Shown: positions 17,156 to 26,250, counted from the first letter of the stretch. The stretch: DNA of 64,000 bases from an uncultured Mycoplasmatota bacterium (GCA_900557185.1 USRP01000001.1:1-64000); one strand, 5' to 3'. Notes: generated by a model from the sequence alone, not told the origin. Numbers and translations: made by a program.

Positions 17156-17929
17156 ATGGCAAGTCGTATGGATAGATACCGTAATCAAGAAGTAGAGCCA
17201 ACTGGTATGCGTACGAAAAGAAATGAACATTTATATGCCAGAGTAGAAGCACCTCTAGAATATTCTAGTGTCGAAGGTGTGGCTAGAATTGATAATACAA
17301 GTTCTGTTGATATTAATAAGATTAAAGAATTATTAATGAGAGAAGAAGAACCAAAGAAAAGAGTCCATCCTATCATAGAAGAACAAGAGGATCTTGATGA
17401 AACGGGAGAAATCGCAACGTTCCAAGATTTGGATGAAAAGAATTACGATATTAGAGATATTTTAAATAAAGCCAAAGGGGAAAGAGAAGAAGACGATGAT
17501 GATCGTTATCGCTCTTTACAAGATACTGGATATGATATTTTAAAAAATATTAAAATTCAAAACCAAGAACTAGAAATTAATGAAAAAGAATTAAAACAAG
17601 TGGGAGATACAACTCTTAGTTTATCTATGTTAGATAGTTTACGTGAAGATGGTGAAGATGAAGAATCGAAAACGATTCAAGATTTACTAGCTTCAGAAAA
17701 AGAATCATTGAATCAAGAAGACGATGATGATTTTGAAGAAGAAAGAACATTAGATAATTCTTTCTTTACGTCTAGTTTGAATTTTAGTGATGAAGATTTT
17801 AACGAATTAAGTGATGAGTTAGATGAACCAAAGAAAAAAGGAAATTTATTTGTGAAAGCTATTTTATTCTTAGTTATGGTAGCTCTTACGACGGCAGCGA
17901 TTTTCTTTTTAGCAAATTATTTAAAATAA
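17156..17929 (+). CDS. Acidic tail-anchored membrane protein, unknown
   Basis: 257 residues. A long, highly charged cytoplasmic region with several Asp/Glu clusters (EEDDDDR, EDDDDFEEER) and low sequence complexity ends in KKKG and one C-terminal membrane span (about 235-255). There is no catalytic motif. GAGGTGAT (17142-17149) precedes the ATG at 17156, and TGTTATGAT gives an extended -10. The topology suggests a membrane-tethered scaffold or cell-envelope/division adaptor, but nothing in the sequence proves it. Confidence 0.7.
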   Translation: MASRMDRYRNQEVEPTGMRTKRNEHLYARVEAPLEYSSVEGVARIDNTSSVDINKIKELLMREEEPKKRVHPIIEEQEDLDETGEIATFQDLDEKNYDIRDILNKAKGEREEDDDDRYRSLQDTGYDILKNIKIQNQELEINEKELKQVGDTTLSLSMLDSLREDGEDEESKTIQDLLASEKESLNQEDDDDFEEERTLDNSFFTSSLNFSDEDFNELSDELDEPKKKGNLFVKAILFLVMVALTTAAIFFLANYLK

Positions 17930-17960
17930 AACGTTTTCTATTCTGTAGAAAACGTTTTTT
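17928..17960. terminator. Bidirectional terminator
   Basis: A 13-bp perfect stem (17928-17940 with 17946-17958) and T-runs on both sides, between the 17156 gene and the converging germination operon. Confidence 0.85.
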
Positions 17961-19062
17961 GTTGTCTTTTCTTCATTGTTATCAATCGTAAATAAGTAAT
18001 ACTTGGTATGACGAGAAAGAAAAGAACTAGGAAAAGAGGAAAATAGTTGGTTAAGAAATAGAGTCCTTCGGTATTATTTGGGAATATAATCGTACTTAGG
18101 AAAGTAATGATAATGCATGCCAGTATTTGTATTAACATAAATATGTTTTCTTTTTTTATTTGGAAAGTTCTTTTAATACCTTCAGTGACAAAGAAAAGAC
18201 AGAAAGTTATAGAAATAAAGAAGTCAAAGATCCAACGAAAGGCAAGTGTACTTTCCATTCTTTCTAAGACACCAATAATACTGACGCGTTTTAATATATG
18301 GAATTCAGGGTATTGATAGATTAAAGTCATTTTAATACCAAATACTGCAATGGTGAAAAATAAAGCTGAGAAAGTAAATAAATGAATGAGAAAATATCCA
18401 ATTTTCCAAGATGTTTTCCAATTCTTCTTATCCCGTTCTGCAATCTGATTTTTTGGTATGATTGTAATTAGAAATAAAATCAGAGTACAATAAGCAAAGT
18501 AGTGAAAACTAGAGTTTAAAACCGTAGAGACTGGGGTTGTAAACAATGGTCTAAAGTTATACCAATGGACTTGTCCCATTAAACCAAATATACTAATAAA
18601 GTATAAAATAAGAGAGAAGATAATTAAAATTAATGAAACTCTAGCAATTCCTTTTAATCTTCTAATCAGTAGATAGAAAATAGGAATGATAAAAATAATG
18701 GCGATAAATAAAGTAGGAGTTTGATATAAATATTGAGAAGCAATAAAGATAATTAAATTCCAAAAGACGATTGTACCTAATAGAAAGACAAAGGCAATGA
18801 GTAGGATGTTGATTATCTTTCCTACTTTTTTACCAAAAGCATGTATATTTAATTCAATGATACTGAAATTGGGATTATAATTCATCAGATATTGGTAGAG
18901 TAGAAAAGGAATTATACCAAGTAAAGCTCCGATGAAAAGACCAAATATACTATCTTGTTTAGCTATTTGAACTAACATTTCCATAGCTAAACCCATAAAA
19001 CAAGAACGAATGAGAAAATAAGATATAATGGATACTTGTTCTTTACTTAGTTGTTTTTCCAT
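17938..19062 (-). CDS. Germinant receptor B subunit (GerAB/GerKB-type transporter-fold protein)
   Basis: 374 residues with about ten membrane spans, in the amino acid/polyamine transporter fold of spore germination permeases. The opening KEQVSIISYFLIRSCFMGLAMEMLV and later FDFFISITFCLFFVTEGIKRTF fit the GerAB family. In known receptors this subunit binds the nutrient germinant in the spore inner membrane. Third gene of the operon here, overlapping gerC by 20 nt; RBS AGGAGGGAA. Confidence 0.9.
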   Translation of the reverse strand: MEKQLSKEQVSIISYFLIRSCFMGLAMEMLVQIAKQDSIFGLFIGALLGIIPFLLYQYLMNYNPNFSIIELNIHAFGKKVGKIINILLIAFVFLLGTIVFWNLIIFIASQYLYQTPTLFIAIIFIIPIFYLLIRRLKGIARVSLILIIFSLILYFISIFGLMGQVHWYNFRPLFTTPVSTVLNSSFHYFAYCTLILFLITIIPKNQIAERDKKNWKTSWKIGYFLIHLFTFSALFFTIAVFGIKMTLIYQYPEFHILKRVSIIGVLERMESTLAFRWIFDFFISITFCLFFVTEGIKRTFQIKKENIFMLIQILACIIITFLSTIIFPNNTEGLYFLTNYFPLFLVLFFLVIPSITYLRLITMKKRQQKTFSTE

Positions 19063-20251
19063 ACATTTCCCTCCTAATTGTCTGTTCTAAAGATCCTTTT
19101 GTTTCTAAATCGATATCAACATTGACATTGATTTTTACTTTTGAATATTCTTCTTGATCCCATTTTAATTCTATATTTGAAAAGTATTTTGGATATTTCT
19201 GATAGAACAGATTTCCAAATCCAAAGATATCGCTTTGAAATTCGTTTTGTGTTATATGAATCGTGTGAAAAATTTGTTGTTTCATTTTCTGTTCTAATTG
19301 TTGTTTGATTTCAGAAATGGTATTAGGATCACTTAAATTGGCATTGGTGTTAATTTCATTAATCGCAGCTTTTGCTTGTAAAGAGACATCGATGATTGGT
19401 TGATTTTGTTCTAATGTTGCTTTTCGTTTTATTTTAAAATTAGATAAGTGAAATACAATTTGATTGTCTTGATATTTGACATTTTCTAATGAATAAGCAG
19501 TCCTACGATTTAAGATATTAATCATTCGACTTTCATCTGCACTGACATATCCTACTAATTTCGTATTACGGAAGATAGCAAGTGTTCCTAGTTGTAGTTT
19601 GGTTTCTGGATTGGTACTTTCTAAGTTTTGTTGTTTTTCTCCTTCTTTGACACTTCCTGATATTTTAATGGTAGGAAGTGTTGGATTAATTCCTGGTGTT
19701 AACATAGAAGCAATAAACTCACTGTATGTTAAATCGGTAGAGATACCTTGATAAGTAGAAGTATTTTTTAAATTCATAGAGACATTTTGTGATGGGTAAG
19801 ATTCTAATGGTGAAGTAATTTTTAATACATCTACTGCTTTCGCATCTCTTGCAATTACAATATAGAAATTCTTTCTACTTTCTGGACTACGAATGAGGAT
19901 ATCAGATATTTTCGCAATTTCCTTTTCAGCAATATTCTCATCGATTACGACAACTGCTAGATGTCCTATGTATAATTGTTTTGGGCTCTCTAAATCGATA
20001 TTATAAAAAGCTTCCATAACGGAATTACCATGTCCTTCATAGACAATGGTTTGACTCTGTCCTTCTTTACTGCTTGCTTCTTGTTTTTTTGAGTTAGCAA
20101 CTAATACGCCAATGACATATTGATTGTCTTTTTTATCAATACTAAGACCGGTTACAATGGCTAAATTTTCTAATTCATGGTAGTTATAACACCCAGTTAA
20201 TAGTAGGGCAAAAAGACTAAAAAAGAGAATTAGAAGACATTTCTTTTTCAT
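19043..20251 (-). CDS. Germinant receptor C subunit, Ger(x)C lipoprotein
   Basis: 402 residues with a lipoprotein signal (lipobox LLTGC) and the typical CYNYHELENLAIVTGLSIDK start of the mature chain. Three-domain Ger(x)C proteins sit on the outer face of the spore inner membrane beside the A and B subunits. The ATG at 20251 overlaps the stop of gerA (ATGA) and is preceded by GGGGGGTG. It lies between A and B, not last as in the Bacillus gerA operon. Confidence 0.93.
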   Translation of the reverse strand: MKKKCLLILFFSLFALLLTGCYNYHELENLAIVTGLSIDKKDNQYVIGVLVANSKKQEASSKEGQSQTIVYEGHGNSVMEAFYNIDLESPKQLYIGHLAVVVIDENIAEKEIAKISDILIRSPESRKNFYIVIARDAKAVDVLKITSPLESYPSQNVSMNLKNTSTYQGISTDLTYSEFIASMLTPGINPTLPTIKISGSVKEGEKQQNLESTNPETKLQLGTLAIFRNTKLVGYVSADESRMINILNRRTAYSLENVKYQDNQIVFHLSNFKIKRKATLEQNQPIIDVSLQAKAAINEINTNANLSDPNTISEIKQQLEQKMKQQIFHTIHITQNEFQSDIFGFGNLFYQKYPKYFSNIELKWDQEEYSKVKINVNVDIDLETKGSLEQTIRREMYGKTTK

Positions 20252-21717
20252 TTTTTCACCCCCCAATTTAATCTTTTTTTATTTTTAGAAGATAAGTAAC
20301 GTGGTCTTTCTTTAATTTTAGATTTTTGTTTTAATAATAAAGCATCATTTTGTTCTTTTAAATAGAACGGCGCAAAAGGTGTTAGATAAGGAATGCCAAA
20401 TGTTTCTAATGTCGAAAGATGGGTAATTAACATAATACTTGCGATAACGACACCAATCATGCCACAAATAGAAGCAAAGAAGATAAAGATAAGACGCCAC
20501 CAACGAAGGGCATTGACCATATCGATATCGGTAAATAAGAGACCTGCTACAGATGTCATGGCGACGATGATGACGACAAAGGGACTGACAATTCCTGCAT
20601 TGACTGCTGCATCACCAAGTACGAGTCCTCCTACAACACTAATGGCTGTTCCCATTTTAGAGGGCATTCTAAGATCGCACTCCCGTAATAATTCAAAGGT
20701 AATACCGAGCATGATGATTTCAAAAGCAGTTGGGAAGGGGACACCTTCTCTTTGAATCGCGACACTAATAAATAACTTATCAGGTATCATCTCAGGATTG
20801 TAGGTCATAATCGCCACATAAGCAGCTGGTACAAGTAGTGTAACCAAGAAGCCGAGAATTCGTAAAAAACGGGAAAAATTGACGTTATATGACTTTTGAT
20901 AGTAATCCCCTGGGGTATGGATAAAATCGATGAATAGGGTAGGAAAAATGAGTACAAATGGTGTATTTTCGACGAGGATTACAATCTTTCCCTCCAATAG
21001 AAAACCACAGACAAAATCAGGTCTTTCCGTACTCATAATTTTTGGAAAAACAGATTTTTGAGGGTTTAAAAAACTACGTAAATTTCCACTATCTAAAACC
21101 CCATCAATATCAATTTCTTGTAATCGTTTTTTTAATTGTTCTACTCGTTTTTGATCAGCAACATCACTTAAATAAGCTAAATTAATTTTTGTCTTCGTTC
21201 TACGACCGACAAATAACTCTTCAAAATATAAGTTTGGATCTTTAATTCGTTTACGAATCAGTCCCTGATTGACCACAATATTTTCCGTAAAACTATCTTT
21301 TGGACCACGCAGTGAAGTTTCTGTATTCGATTCTTGAATACCTCTATCTAAAGTACTTTTTGTTTCTACGACAATGGCTTTGCTTTCTCCTTCGACAAAG
21401 ATTGCAGTAAAACCATTTACTAAGTGGTAAAAGAGATCTTGATAAGTTGTTACTTCTTTAATTGTTCCATTGTATAGATGATTGTATAACTCTTGAAATA
21501 CTTGTTTTCCATTTACCGTACTAGATTCCATAATCTCCATAATACTGTGAATTAAAATATCACTAATCTTATCATCACTACTTACACTCTGTAAGAATAA
21601 AATACCAATTTGACATTGATCTTGTATAATTTTTCTAGTTTTTATATCACTACTTTTGCCATTCATTTTTTGAACAGTCAAAAATACTTTATCAATACTT
21701 TTTTCTATCTTTTTCAT
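20248..21717 (-). CDS. Germinant receptor A subunit (GerAA type)
   Basis: 489 residues. A soluble N-terminal domain (about 1-240, with the conserved LGPKDSFTENI-type region read here as RGPKDSFTENIVVN) is followed by a membrane domain of about five spans (FLRILGFLVTLLVPAAYVAIMTYNPEMIP, GVPFPTAFEIIML). GerA-type A subunits oligomerise and help signal release of dipicolinate on germinant binding. First gene of a three-gene operon. The C-terminal tail is strongly basic. Confidence 0.94.
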   Translation of the reverse strand: MKKIEKSIDKVFLTVQKMNGKSSDIKTRKIIQDQCQIGILFLQSVSSDDKISDILIHSIMEIMESSTVNGKQVFQELYNHLYNGTIKEVTTYQDLFYHLVNGFTAIFVEGESKAIVVETKSTLDRGIQESNTETSLRGPKDSFTENIVVNQGLIRKRIKDPNLYFEELFVGRRTKTKINLAYLSDVADQKRVEQLKKRLQEIDIDGVLDSGNLRSFLNPQKSVFPKIMSTERPDFVCGFLLEGKIVILVENTPFVLIFPTLFIDFIHTPGDYYQKSYNVNFSRFLRILGFLVTLLVPAAYVAIMTYNPEMIPDKLFISVAIQREGVPFPTAFEIIMLGITFELLRECDLRMPSKMGTAISVVGGLVLGDAAVNAGIVSPFVVIIVAMTSVAGLLFTDIDMVNALRWWRLIFIFFASICGMIGVVIASIMLITHLSTLETFGIPYLTPFAPFYLKEQNDALLLKQKSKIKERPRYLSSKNKKRLNWGVKK

Positions 21718-21732
21718 ATTATCCCTCTATTT

Positions 21733-21761
21733 TATTGTGACCAAAAATAAAGAAAATATTT
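21733..21761 (-). promoter_or_regulatory. Possible sigma-G-type promoter of the germination operon
   Basis: On the minus strand AAATA (21761-21757), a 17-nt spacer and CACAATA (21739-21733) approximate the sigma-G pattern (GnATR, CATnnTA). Germinant receptor operons are forespore sigma-G genes in Bacillus, so the match is expected but not strong. Confidence 0.35.
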
Positions 21762-21815
21762 GGAAATTTCAAAAAAAGAAGAGAATACATGATACAATGA
21801 ATATGAGGGATGTGT

Positions 21816-23036
21816 ATGGAATTTCAAGTAGAAATTGTAAGATTAGACGATCAAGGTAGAGGAATTGGTTATATCGATGGGAAAATTGTATTTGTTGAAA
21901 ATGCATTACCACAAGAAGTAGTACGTGTTTTCATTACGAAAGAAAAAAAGAAATTTTATGAAGCTAAAGTCATAGAGAGACTTGTTACAAGTCCTGATCG
22001 TGTTACAGCAAATTGTCCATATTATGATACTTGTGGTGGTTGTAACTTAATGCATTTAAATTATCACAAGCAGTTAGAATATAAAAAACAAAAAGGAATT
22101 CAAATATTAAAGAAATTTGCTGGTATGAAACTAGAAGATGCAGATATGATTGATAGTGATGAGTTTTATTATCGAAATAAAGTAGTGTTTCATGTTGAAG
22201 ATGGTAAAATGGGATATTATCAAAAGGAAAGTCACCATTTTGTTGAAATTGATACGTGTCTGTTATTACATCCAAAAATCAATCAGTTATTAACAGAATT
22301 AAAAGGAGCTCGTTTTTTAAATTCTGTGGAAAACGTTATGATTCGTACTTTTCAAGGTGGATTAGAAACACAAATTGTTTTTTATCCACAGGAAAACTTG
22401 AATCAAGAAGAGATTATCCACAGGATAAAGCATTTGGTAACTTCAATTTATGTGGATCACACATGTATTTATGGGAATGACGGAATATTAGAAAAAATTG
22501 GGGATAGGAATTATTTGGTAAGACCAGAGTCTTTCTTTCAAGTCAATACGAAAACGACACAAAAGTTATACGATCAAGTGAAAGAGAAATTGGAACCTAG
22601 TAAGGATGATATTATCTTAGATCTTTATTGTGGAGCTGGAACGATTGGACTTTACATTGCTCCATATGTCAAGAATGTGTATGGTGTAGAGATTGTAAAA
22701 GAAGCCATTATGAGTGCGAAAAAGAATCAAGAAATCAATCGTACTAAGAATATAGAATTCTATGTTGGTGATACCAAAACCATCTTAGAAAAATTCCATT
22801 TACAGGCTAATAAAGTCATCGTCGATCCACCACGTAGTGGACTAGATCAAAAGACCAAGGAATATCTTCTAAAACTACAACCCCAACGAATTGTCTATGT
22901 CTCTTGTAATCCCATCACACTGGCTCGTGATATCAAAGATTTAGGATCCAAATATCAATTTGAGACAGTTACATTCGTCGACATGTTTCCTAATACCGAT
23001 CATATTGAAAGTGTCTGTTTATTAAACCTGATATAA
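21816..23036 (+). CDS. RNA (uracil-C5)-methyltransferase, RlmCD/RumA family
   Basis: 406 residues. An N-terminal TRAM domain (about 1-58), an Fe-S motif (CPYYDTCGGCNLMHL, Cys near 68-78) and a SAM-dependent methyltransferase domain (LDLYCGAGTIGLYIA; VDPPRSGLD; catalytic Cys in YVSCNPITLARD). The family adds 5-methyl to U747/U1939 of 23S rRNA; which site cannot be told from sequence. GAGGGA (21805-21810) fits the ATG at 21816 better than the one at 21810. Confidence 0.93.
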   Translation: MEFQVEIVRLDDQGRGIGYIDGKIVFVENALPQEVVRVFITKEKKKFYEAKVIERLVTSPDRVTANCPYYDTCGGCNLMHLNYHKQLEYKKQKGIQILKKFAGMKLEDADMIDSDEFYYRNKVVFHVEDGKMGYYQKESHHFVEIDTCLLLHPKINQLLTELKGARFLNSVENVMIRTFQGGLETQIVFYPQENLNQEEIIHRIKHLVTSIYVDHTCIYGNDGILEKIGDRNYLVRPESFFQVNTKTTQKLYDQVKEKLEPSKDDIILDLYCGAGTIGLYIAPYVKNVYGVEIVKEAIMSAKKNQEINRTKNIEFYVGDTKTILEKFHLQANKVIVDPPRSGLDQKTKEYLLKLQPQRIVYVSCNPITLARDIKDLGSKYQFETVTFVDMFPNTDHIESVCLLNLI

Positions 23037-23055
23037 AAGTGATAGGAGTGATGAC

Positions 23056-23766
23056 ATGATGAAAGAAGCATTAATCCTTTTTTCCGGTGGAAAAGATTCC
23101 TTTTTATCAACTTTAATGATGTTAGATCAAGGGTATAAAGTAAATCTTGTTACATTTGATAATGGTCATGAATTAAATATAAAAAAAGTATTGATAGGAG
23201 CTAAAAAAATTCAGAAAAAATATGGCTCTGATAAAGTGAAAATTATTGGCATAAAAAAAATAGATGCGATATTTAGAGAATTTATTTGCTCATTTTATAA
23301 TTATGATATAGAGTATATTCAAAAAGAATTTGGTAACATAACGATTTCGCAATTTCATTGTCTATCATGTCGTTTGGCAATGTATGTTTTGGGAATTATT
23401 ATTTGTTTGCAAAAGAATATCAATTGCGTAGTAGATGGCGCTAGAGAAAGTCAATTATTTGCTATTGAACAGAGAAAAATGATAAAACAATTTCAACAGT
23501 TATTTCAAAAATATGATTTAGAAATTGTATTTCCACTGTTATACGAGAAAGATGATTATTCTATCAAGAATCAAATATTAGCGCATGGTTTTGTACCCAA
23601 AATGAACGAAGGACAGTGCTTACTGGGAATGCCAATTTTACAACATTCTATAAATGATTCTATTATCGAAGGATGCTTCAACGTCTATCAGAAAGAACTT
23701 TATCCAAAAATAGAAAAGATCATTGAAAGATATAAAAATATTGTATTTGAGGAGAACTATTTATAA
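23056..23766 (+). CDS. PP-loop ATP-pyrophosphatase, possible sulfur-transfer enzyme
   Basis: 236 residues. An N-terminal PP-loop SGGKDS (10-15) marks an adenylating ATPase of the alpha-hydrolase class. A CxxC pair (Cys102, Cys105) and a later Cys188 give three cysteines spaced as in TtcA/TtuA-type enzymes that carry a [4Fe-4S] cluster, and VVDGARESQ (125-133) recalls the substrate loop of such enzymes. It abuts the TudS-like gene (1-nt overlap), which suggests a thiolation or dethiolation step on a nucleobase or tRNA. This is inference; the substrate is unknown. RBS AGGAGTGATGAC. Confidence 0.75.
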   Translation: MMKEALILFSGGKDSFLSTLMMLDQGYKVNLVTFDNGHELNIKKVLIGAKKIQKKYGSDKVKIIGIKKIDAIFREFICSFYNYDIEYIQKEFGNITISQFHCLSCRLAMYVLGIIICLQKNINCVVDGARESQLFAIEQRKMIKQFQQLFQKYDLEIVFPLLYEKDDYSIKNQILAHGFVPKMNEGQCLLGMPILQHSINDSIIEGCFNVYQKELYPKIEKIIERYKNIVFEENYL

Positions 23767-24272
23767 TGGATAATAGAAGTAAAAAATTTGTATTGATCCC
23801 TTTTTGTTTAATTGCTCAAGCATATCAAGCACAGGGAATCGTAAAATACGAATGGAAAAGTTCGATTAGACCATTTATCGATGTACTTTTAGACCACGAT
23901 ATCAATATCATTCAAATGCCTTGTGCCGAAGCACAATTTCACAATAGTTTAATTCGAGCACCAAAAGGAATTACCAAATATGACACGATAGAATTTAATC
24001 AACATTGTGAAAATCTATCCAATCAAGTAGCCAAACAAATCAGAGATTTAATCTCATCAGACTACGAAGTAGTTGCGATATTAGGCATAGAACAATCGCC
24101 ATCTTGTTGTGTTAATTATATATATACCAATAAAGGAATGGAAAAACGAAGAGGATTGTTTATGCAAAAGCTATATGAAAAGATAGAAGATTTAAATATT
24201 CCTATCATTGGAATCAATCGAAAATATATCAATAAATCGTTAAACGAATTAAAAAAAGTACTAGAATCATAA
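23766..24272 (+). CDS. TudS-related putative desulfidase (DUF523-like)
   Basis: 168 residues. The start VLIPFC (Cys14), MPCAE (Cys53) and the GIEQSPSCCVNY motif (Cys114/115) resemble the TudS/DUF523 desulfidases, where three cysteines hold a [4Fe-4S] cluster that removes sulfur from thiouracil. This reading matches the shorter subfamily without the second DUF1722 domain. The start codon overlaps the PP-loop gene stop by one base, so the two are a unit. Confidence 0.7.
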   Translation: MDNRSKKFVLIPFCLIAQAYQAQGIVKYEWKSSIRPFIDVLLDHDINIIQMPCAEAQFHNSLIRAPKGITKYDTIEFNQHCENLSNQVAKQIRDLISSDYEVVAILGIEQSPSCCVNYIYTNKGMEKRRGLFMQKLYEKIEDLNIPIIGINRKYINKSLNELKKVLES

Positions 24273-24306
24273 GATGATTGAATACATATAATGTATTGGT
24301 GATAAT

Positions 24307-24564
24307 ATGTATCAGTTAAAAGATGCGATTTATGCAGCTTCTGTACTAGGTGTTAACTTTGACAAATATACTCCGGAAGAATTTTTAGACGGAATTAATA
24401 TTGAATTAGAACATGGTACCGTAAGTCCTAAAACAAATGTGACCAATGATAATTTGATTACAACTGCCAAAATTGCCCTTGCTCATTTAAATGAATTTCC
24501 TAACTATTATAATCCAGAGTATGGATTAAGACAGTTTGAAAAATTGTTACAATCAAAACTATAA
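24307..24564 (+). CDS. DUF5661-like small protein
   Basis: 85 residues, soluble and acidic. The C-terminal block TNDNLITTAKIALAHLNEFPNYY is the recognisable part of the DUF5661 family, of unknown function. RBS GGTGATAAT directly before the ATG. A terminator follows. 34 nt after the TudS-like gene, so it may share its transcript. Confidence 0.7.
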   Translation: MYQLKDAIYAASVLGVNFDKYTPEEFLDGINIELEHGTVSPKTNVTNDNLITTAKIALAHLNEFPNYYNPEYGLRQFEKLLQSKL

Positions 24565-24571
24565 ATCATAG

Positions 24572-24599
24572 ATGTAGATAGATTTTATCTACATTTTTT
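24572..24599 (+). terminator. Terminator
   Basis: ATGTAGAT (24572-24579) pairs with ATCTACAT (24587-24594), then T6. Confidence 0.75.
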
Positions 24600-24649
24600 G
24601 TATTCTATTTTATAAATATGATAAAATGAAGAAAAGGAAGGATGATAAC

Positions 24650-25018
24650 ATGGTACAGTTTATTGAATATCCAAAGTGTTCAACTTGTAAAAAAGCAAAA
24701 ACATGGTTAGAAGAACATCACATAGAATTTCATGATCGTGATATCACAACAGAAACACCGACAAAAGAAGAATTAAAAACATATTTAAAAATAAGTCAGT
24801 ATCCAATTAAAAAATTTTTTAATACCAGTGGAAATTTATACAAAGAATTTGCTCTAAAAGATAAATTAGACACCATGAGTGAAGACGAAAAACTAGAATT
24901 ATTAAGTCAACATGGTATGTTAATTAAAAGACCACTTGTTGTGTCCGATTCATTCATCTTAGTCGGCTTTCGTGAAAAAGAATGGAACGAGTTATTATGC
25001 GAAAAGAATATGTTGTAA
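24650..25018 (+). CDS. ArsC/Spx-family thioredoxin-fold protein
   Basis: 122 residues. CSTCKKAKTWL puts a CxxC redox pair at residues 10-13, with KKFFNTSG and the cis-Pro region RPLVV as in the YffB/ArsC/Spx family. Members include arsenate reductases and the RNA-polymerase-binding regulator Spx/MgsR; the IKKFFNTSG and RPLVVSD stretches fit the ArsC-like branch. No ars genes are nearby. AAGGAAGGATGATAAC sets the ATG at 24650. Confidence 0.85.
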   Translation: MVQFIEYPKCSTCKKAKTWLEEHHIEFHDRDITTETPTKEELKTYLKISQYPIKKFFNTSGNLYKEFALKDKLDTMSEDEKLELLSQHGMLIKRPLVVSDSFILVGFREKEWNELLCEKNML

Positions 25019-25845
25019 AAGAAGTTTGTATTTTAAAAGATTTTTTAGAGAAGAATATGACAGATATCTCAAAGCATAAGAGAAAATCATTGCTTACCAA
25101 TGGTGTCATAGAAGTAAATGGAAAAGTACAAACTAAGTATAATTATCCTCTCAAAGTAGGAGATAAAATTACTTTTAGAGAAAAAGAAATCCCGACTTCT
25201 TTGAATATTCTTTATGAAGATGATGATATCATTGTAGTTGATAAACCATCTGGAGTATTAACCGTTGGAACGGATAAACACGAAGACAATACACTATACC
25301 GAGAAGTATCTTACTATGTCAAACAAAAGAAAGTATCAAACCGTATTTTTATTGTTCATCGTTTAGATAAAGATACTTCGGGCATAATTTTATTTTGTAA
25401 AAACCAGAAATTAAAACGAATGTTTCAAGATCATTGGAATGAATTAGTATTAAAAAGAGAATATGTGGGAATCACAGAAGGAGTACCAAAACAAAAGAAA
25501 GGTACTGTTATTCAGTATTTAAAAGAAAATGAACAGTTTATGGTATATGCGACAAGTTCGAAAGAAGGAAAAAAAGCAATTACCAATTATGAAGTAATAG
25601 AAGAGAATGGAAGGTATGCTTATGTTCGTTTTCAACTAGAAACAGGTCGTAAAAATCAAATTCGTGTCGCATGTAAGAGTTTAGGTTGTCCTTTAGTAGG
25701 AGATAAAAAATATGGAGCTAAAACCAATCCTATGCATCGCTTATTACTTCATGCTTCTATGTTTGCTTGTATTCATCCTGTTACTCACAAAAAATTACAA
25801 TTTTCTAGTAAAATACCAAAAAATTTTCAAAAATTGACAAAATAG
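24997..25845 (+). CDS. RluA/RluD-family pseudouridine synthase
   Basis: 282 residues. An S4-like N-terminal segment (HKRKSLLTNGVIEVNGKVQ) is followed by the catalytic domain with the nucleophile Asp in HRLDKDTSGI and the RluA signature GRKNQIRVAC. It isomerises uridines in rRNA or tRNA; the target is not readable. It overlaps the Spx-like gene by 22 nt. An earlier ATG at 24982 is possible, but GGAACGAG fits the ATG at 24997. Confidence 0.9.
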   Translation: MRKEYVVKEVCILKDFLEKNMTDISKHKRKSLLTNGVIEVNGKVQTKYNYPLKVGDKITFREKEIPTSLNILYEDDDIIVVDKPSGVLTVGTDKHEDNTLYREVSYYVKQKKVSNRIFIVHRLDKDTSGIILFCKNQKLKRMFQDHWNELVLKREYVGITEGVPKQKKGTVIQYLKENEQFMVYATSSKEGKKAITNYEVIEENGRYAYVRFQLETGRKNQIRVACKSLGCPLVGDKKYGAKTNPMHRLLLHASMFACIHPVTHKKLQFSSKIPKNFQKLTK

Positions 25846-25848
25846 GAA

Positions 25849-25877
25849 TTGACAACAGTTAACAACATGTGTATAAT
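25849..25877 (+). promoter_or_regulatory. Consensus promoter placed directly before a terminator
   Basis: TTGACA (25849-25854), 17-nt spacer, TATAAT (25872-25877): a perfect vegetative promoter. The expected start point (~25884) is about 5 nt before the hairpin at 25889. Confidence 0.85.
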
Positions 25878-25888
25878 GTCGATTAGTT

Positions 25889-25918
25889 AAGCAGTAGTAT
25901 CATCACTACTGCTTTTTT
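25889..25918 (+). terminator. Intrinsic terminator or attenuator
   Basis: AAGCAGTAGT (25889-25898) pairs perfectly with ACTACTGCTT (25905-25914) and T6 follows. It lies between the promoter at 25849 and the ORF at 25941. Confidence 0.8.
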
Positions 25919-25940
25919 ATTTATGAAGGAGAGATGTGTG

Positions 25941-26153
25941 ATGAATGAGTTATTAGTAGCTTATGCGAAATGTATTCAACAGGCAATTGATTCTTTAGAA
26001 AGGCAACGCGCAATGTTTCGTGCAACGAACAGAAAACCAACACCAGAAGAAGAAGCTTCTATGAAATTGTTAAATGAGAGAATCATGAGAGGGTACAAGA
26101 ATATCGAAGATTATATTCAAGATTGTGCCAATGGTTTTTTAGATAAGAGATAA
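25941..26153 (+). CDS. Small hypothetical protein
   Basis: 70 residues, soluble and helical (LLVAYAKCIQQAIDSLERQRAMFR), no known motif. AAGGAGAG (25926-25933) lies 7 nt before the ATG at 25941. Its transcript must pass the hairpin at 25889-25918, so expression may be attenuated. No family recognised. Confidence 0.7.
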   Translation: MNELLVAYAKCIQQAIDSLERQRAMFRATNRKPTPEEEASMKLLNERIMRGYKNIEDYIQDCANGFLDKR

Positions 26154-26250
26154 TTCTGTCGATAAAAGATGTTTCTTTTTTCACACTTTTGGTTTAAAAA
26201 GACAAAATATTTTCCATGATAGACATAGAATGGATGTGAAAGGAGATTCT

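Noticed and set aside
20393..20755. 120-codon plus-strand frame inside the germinant receptor A gene
   Set aside because: Antisense to a clearly recognised GerA protein; composition is odd and there is no start signal.
26161..26250. CtsR or CIRCE heat-shock operator before clpC
   Set aside because: No tandem GGTCAA-like heptads or CIRCE inverted repeat could be found.
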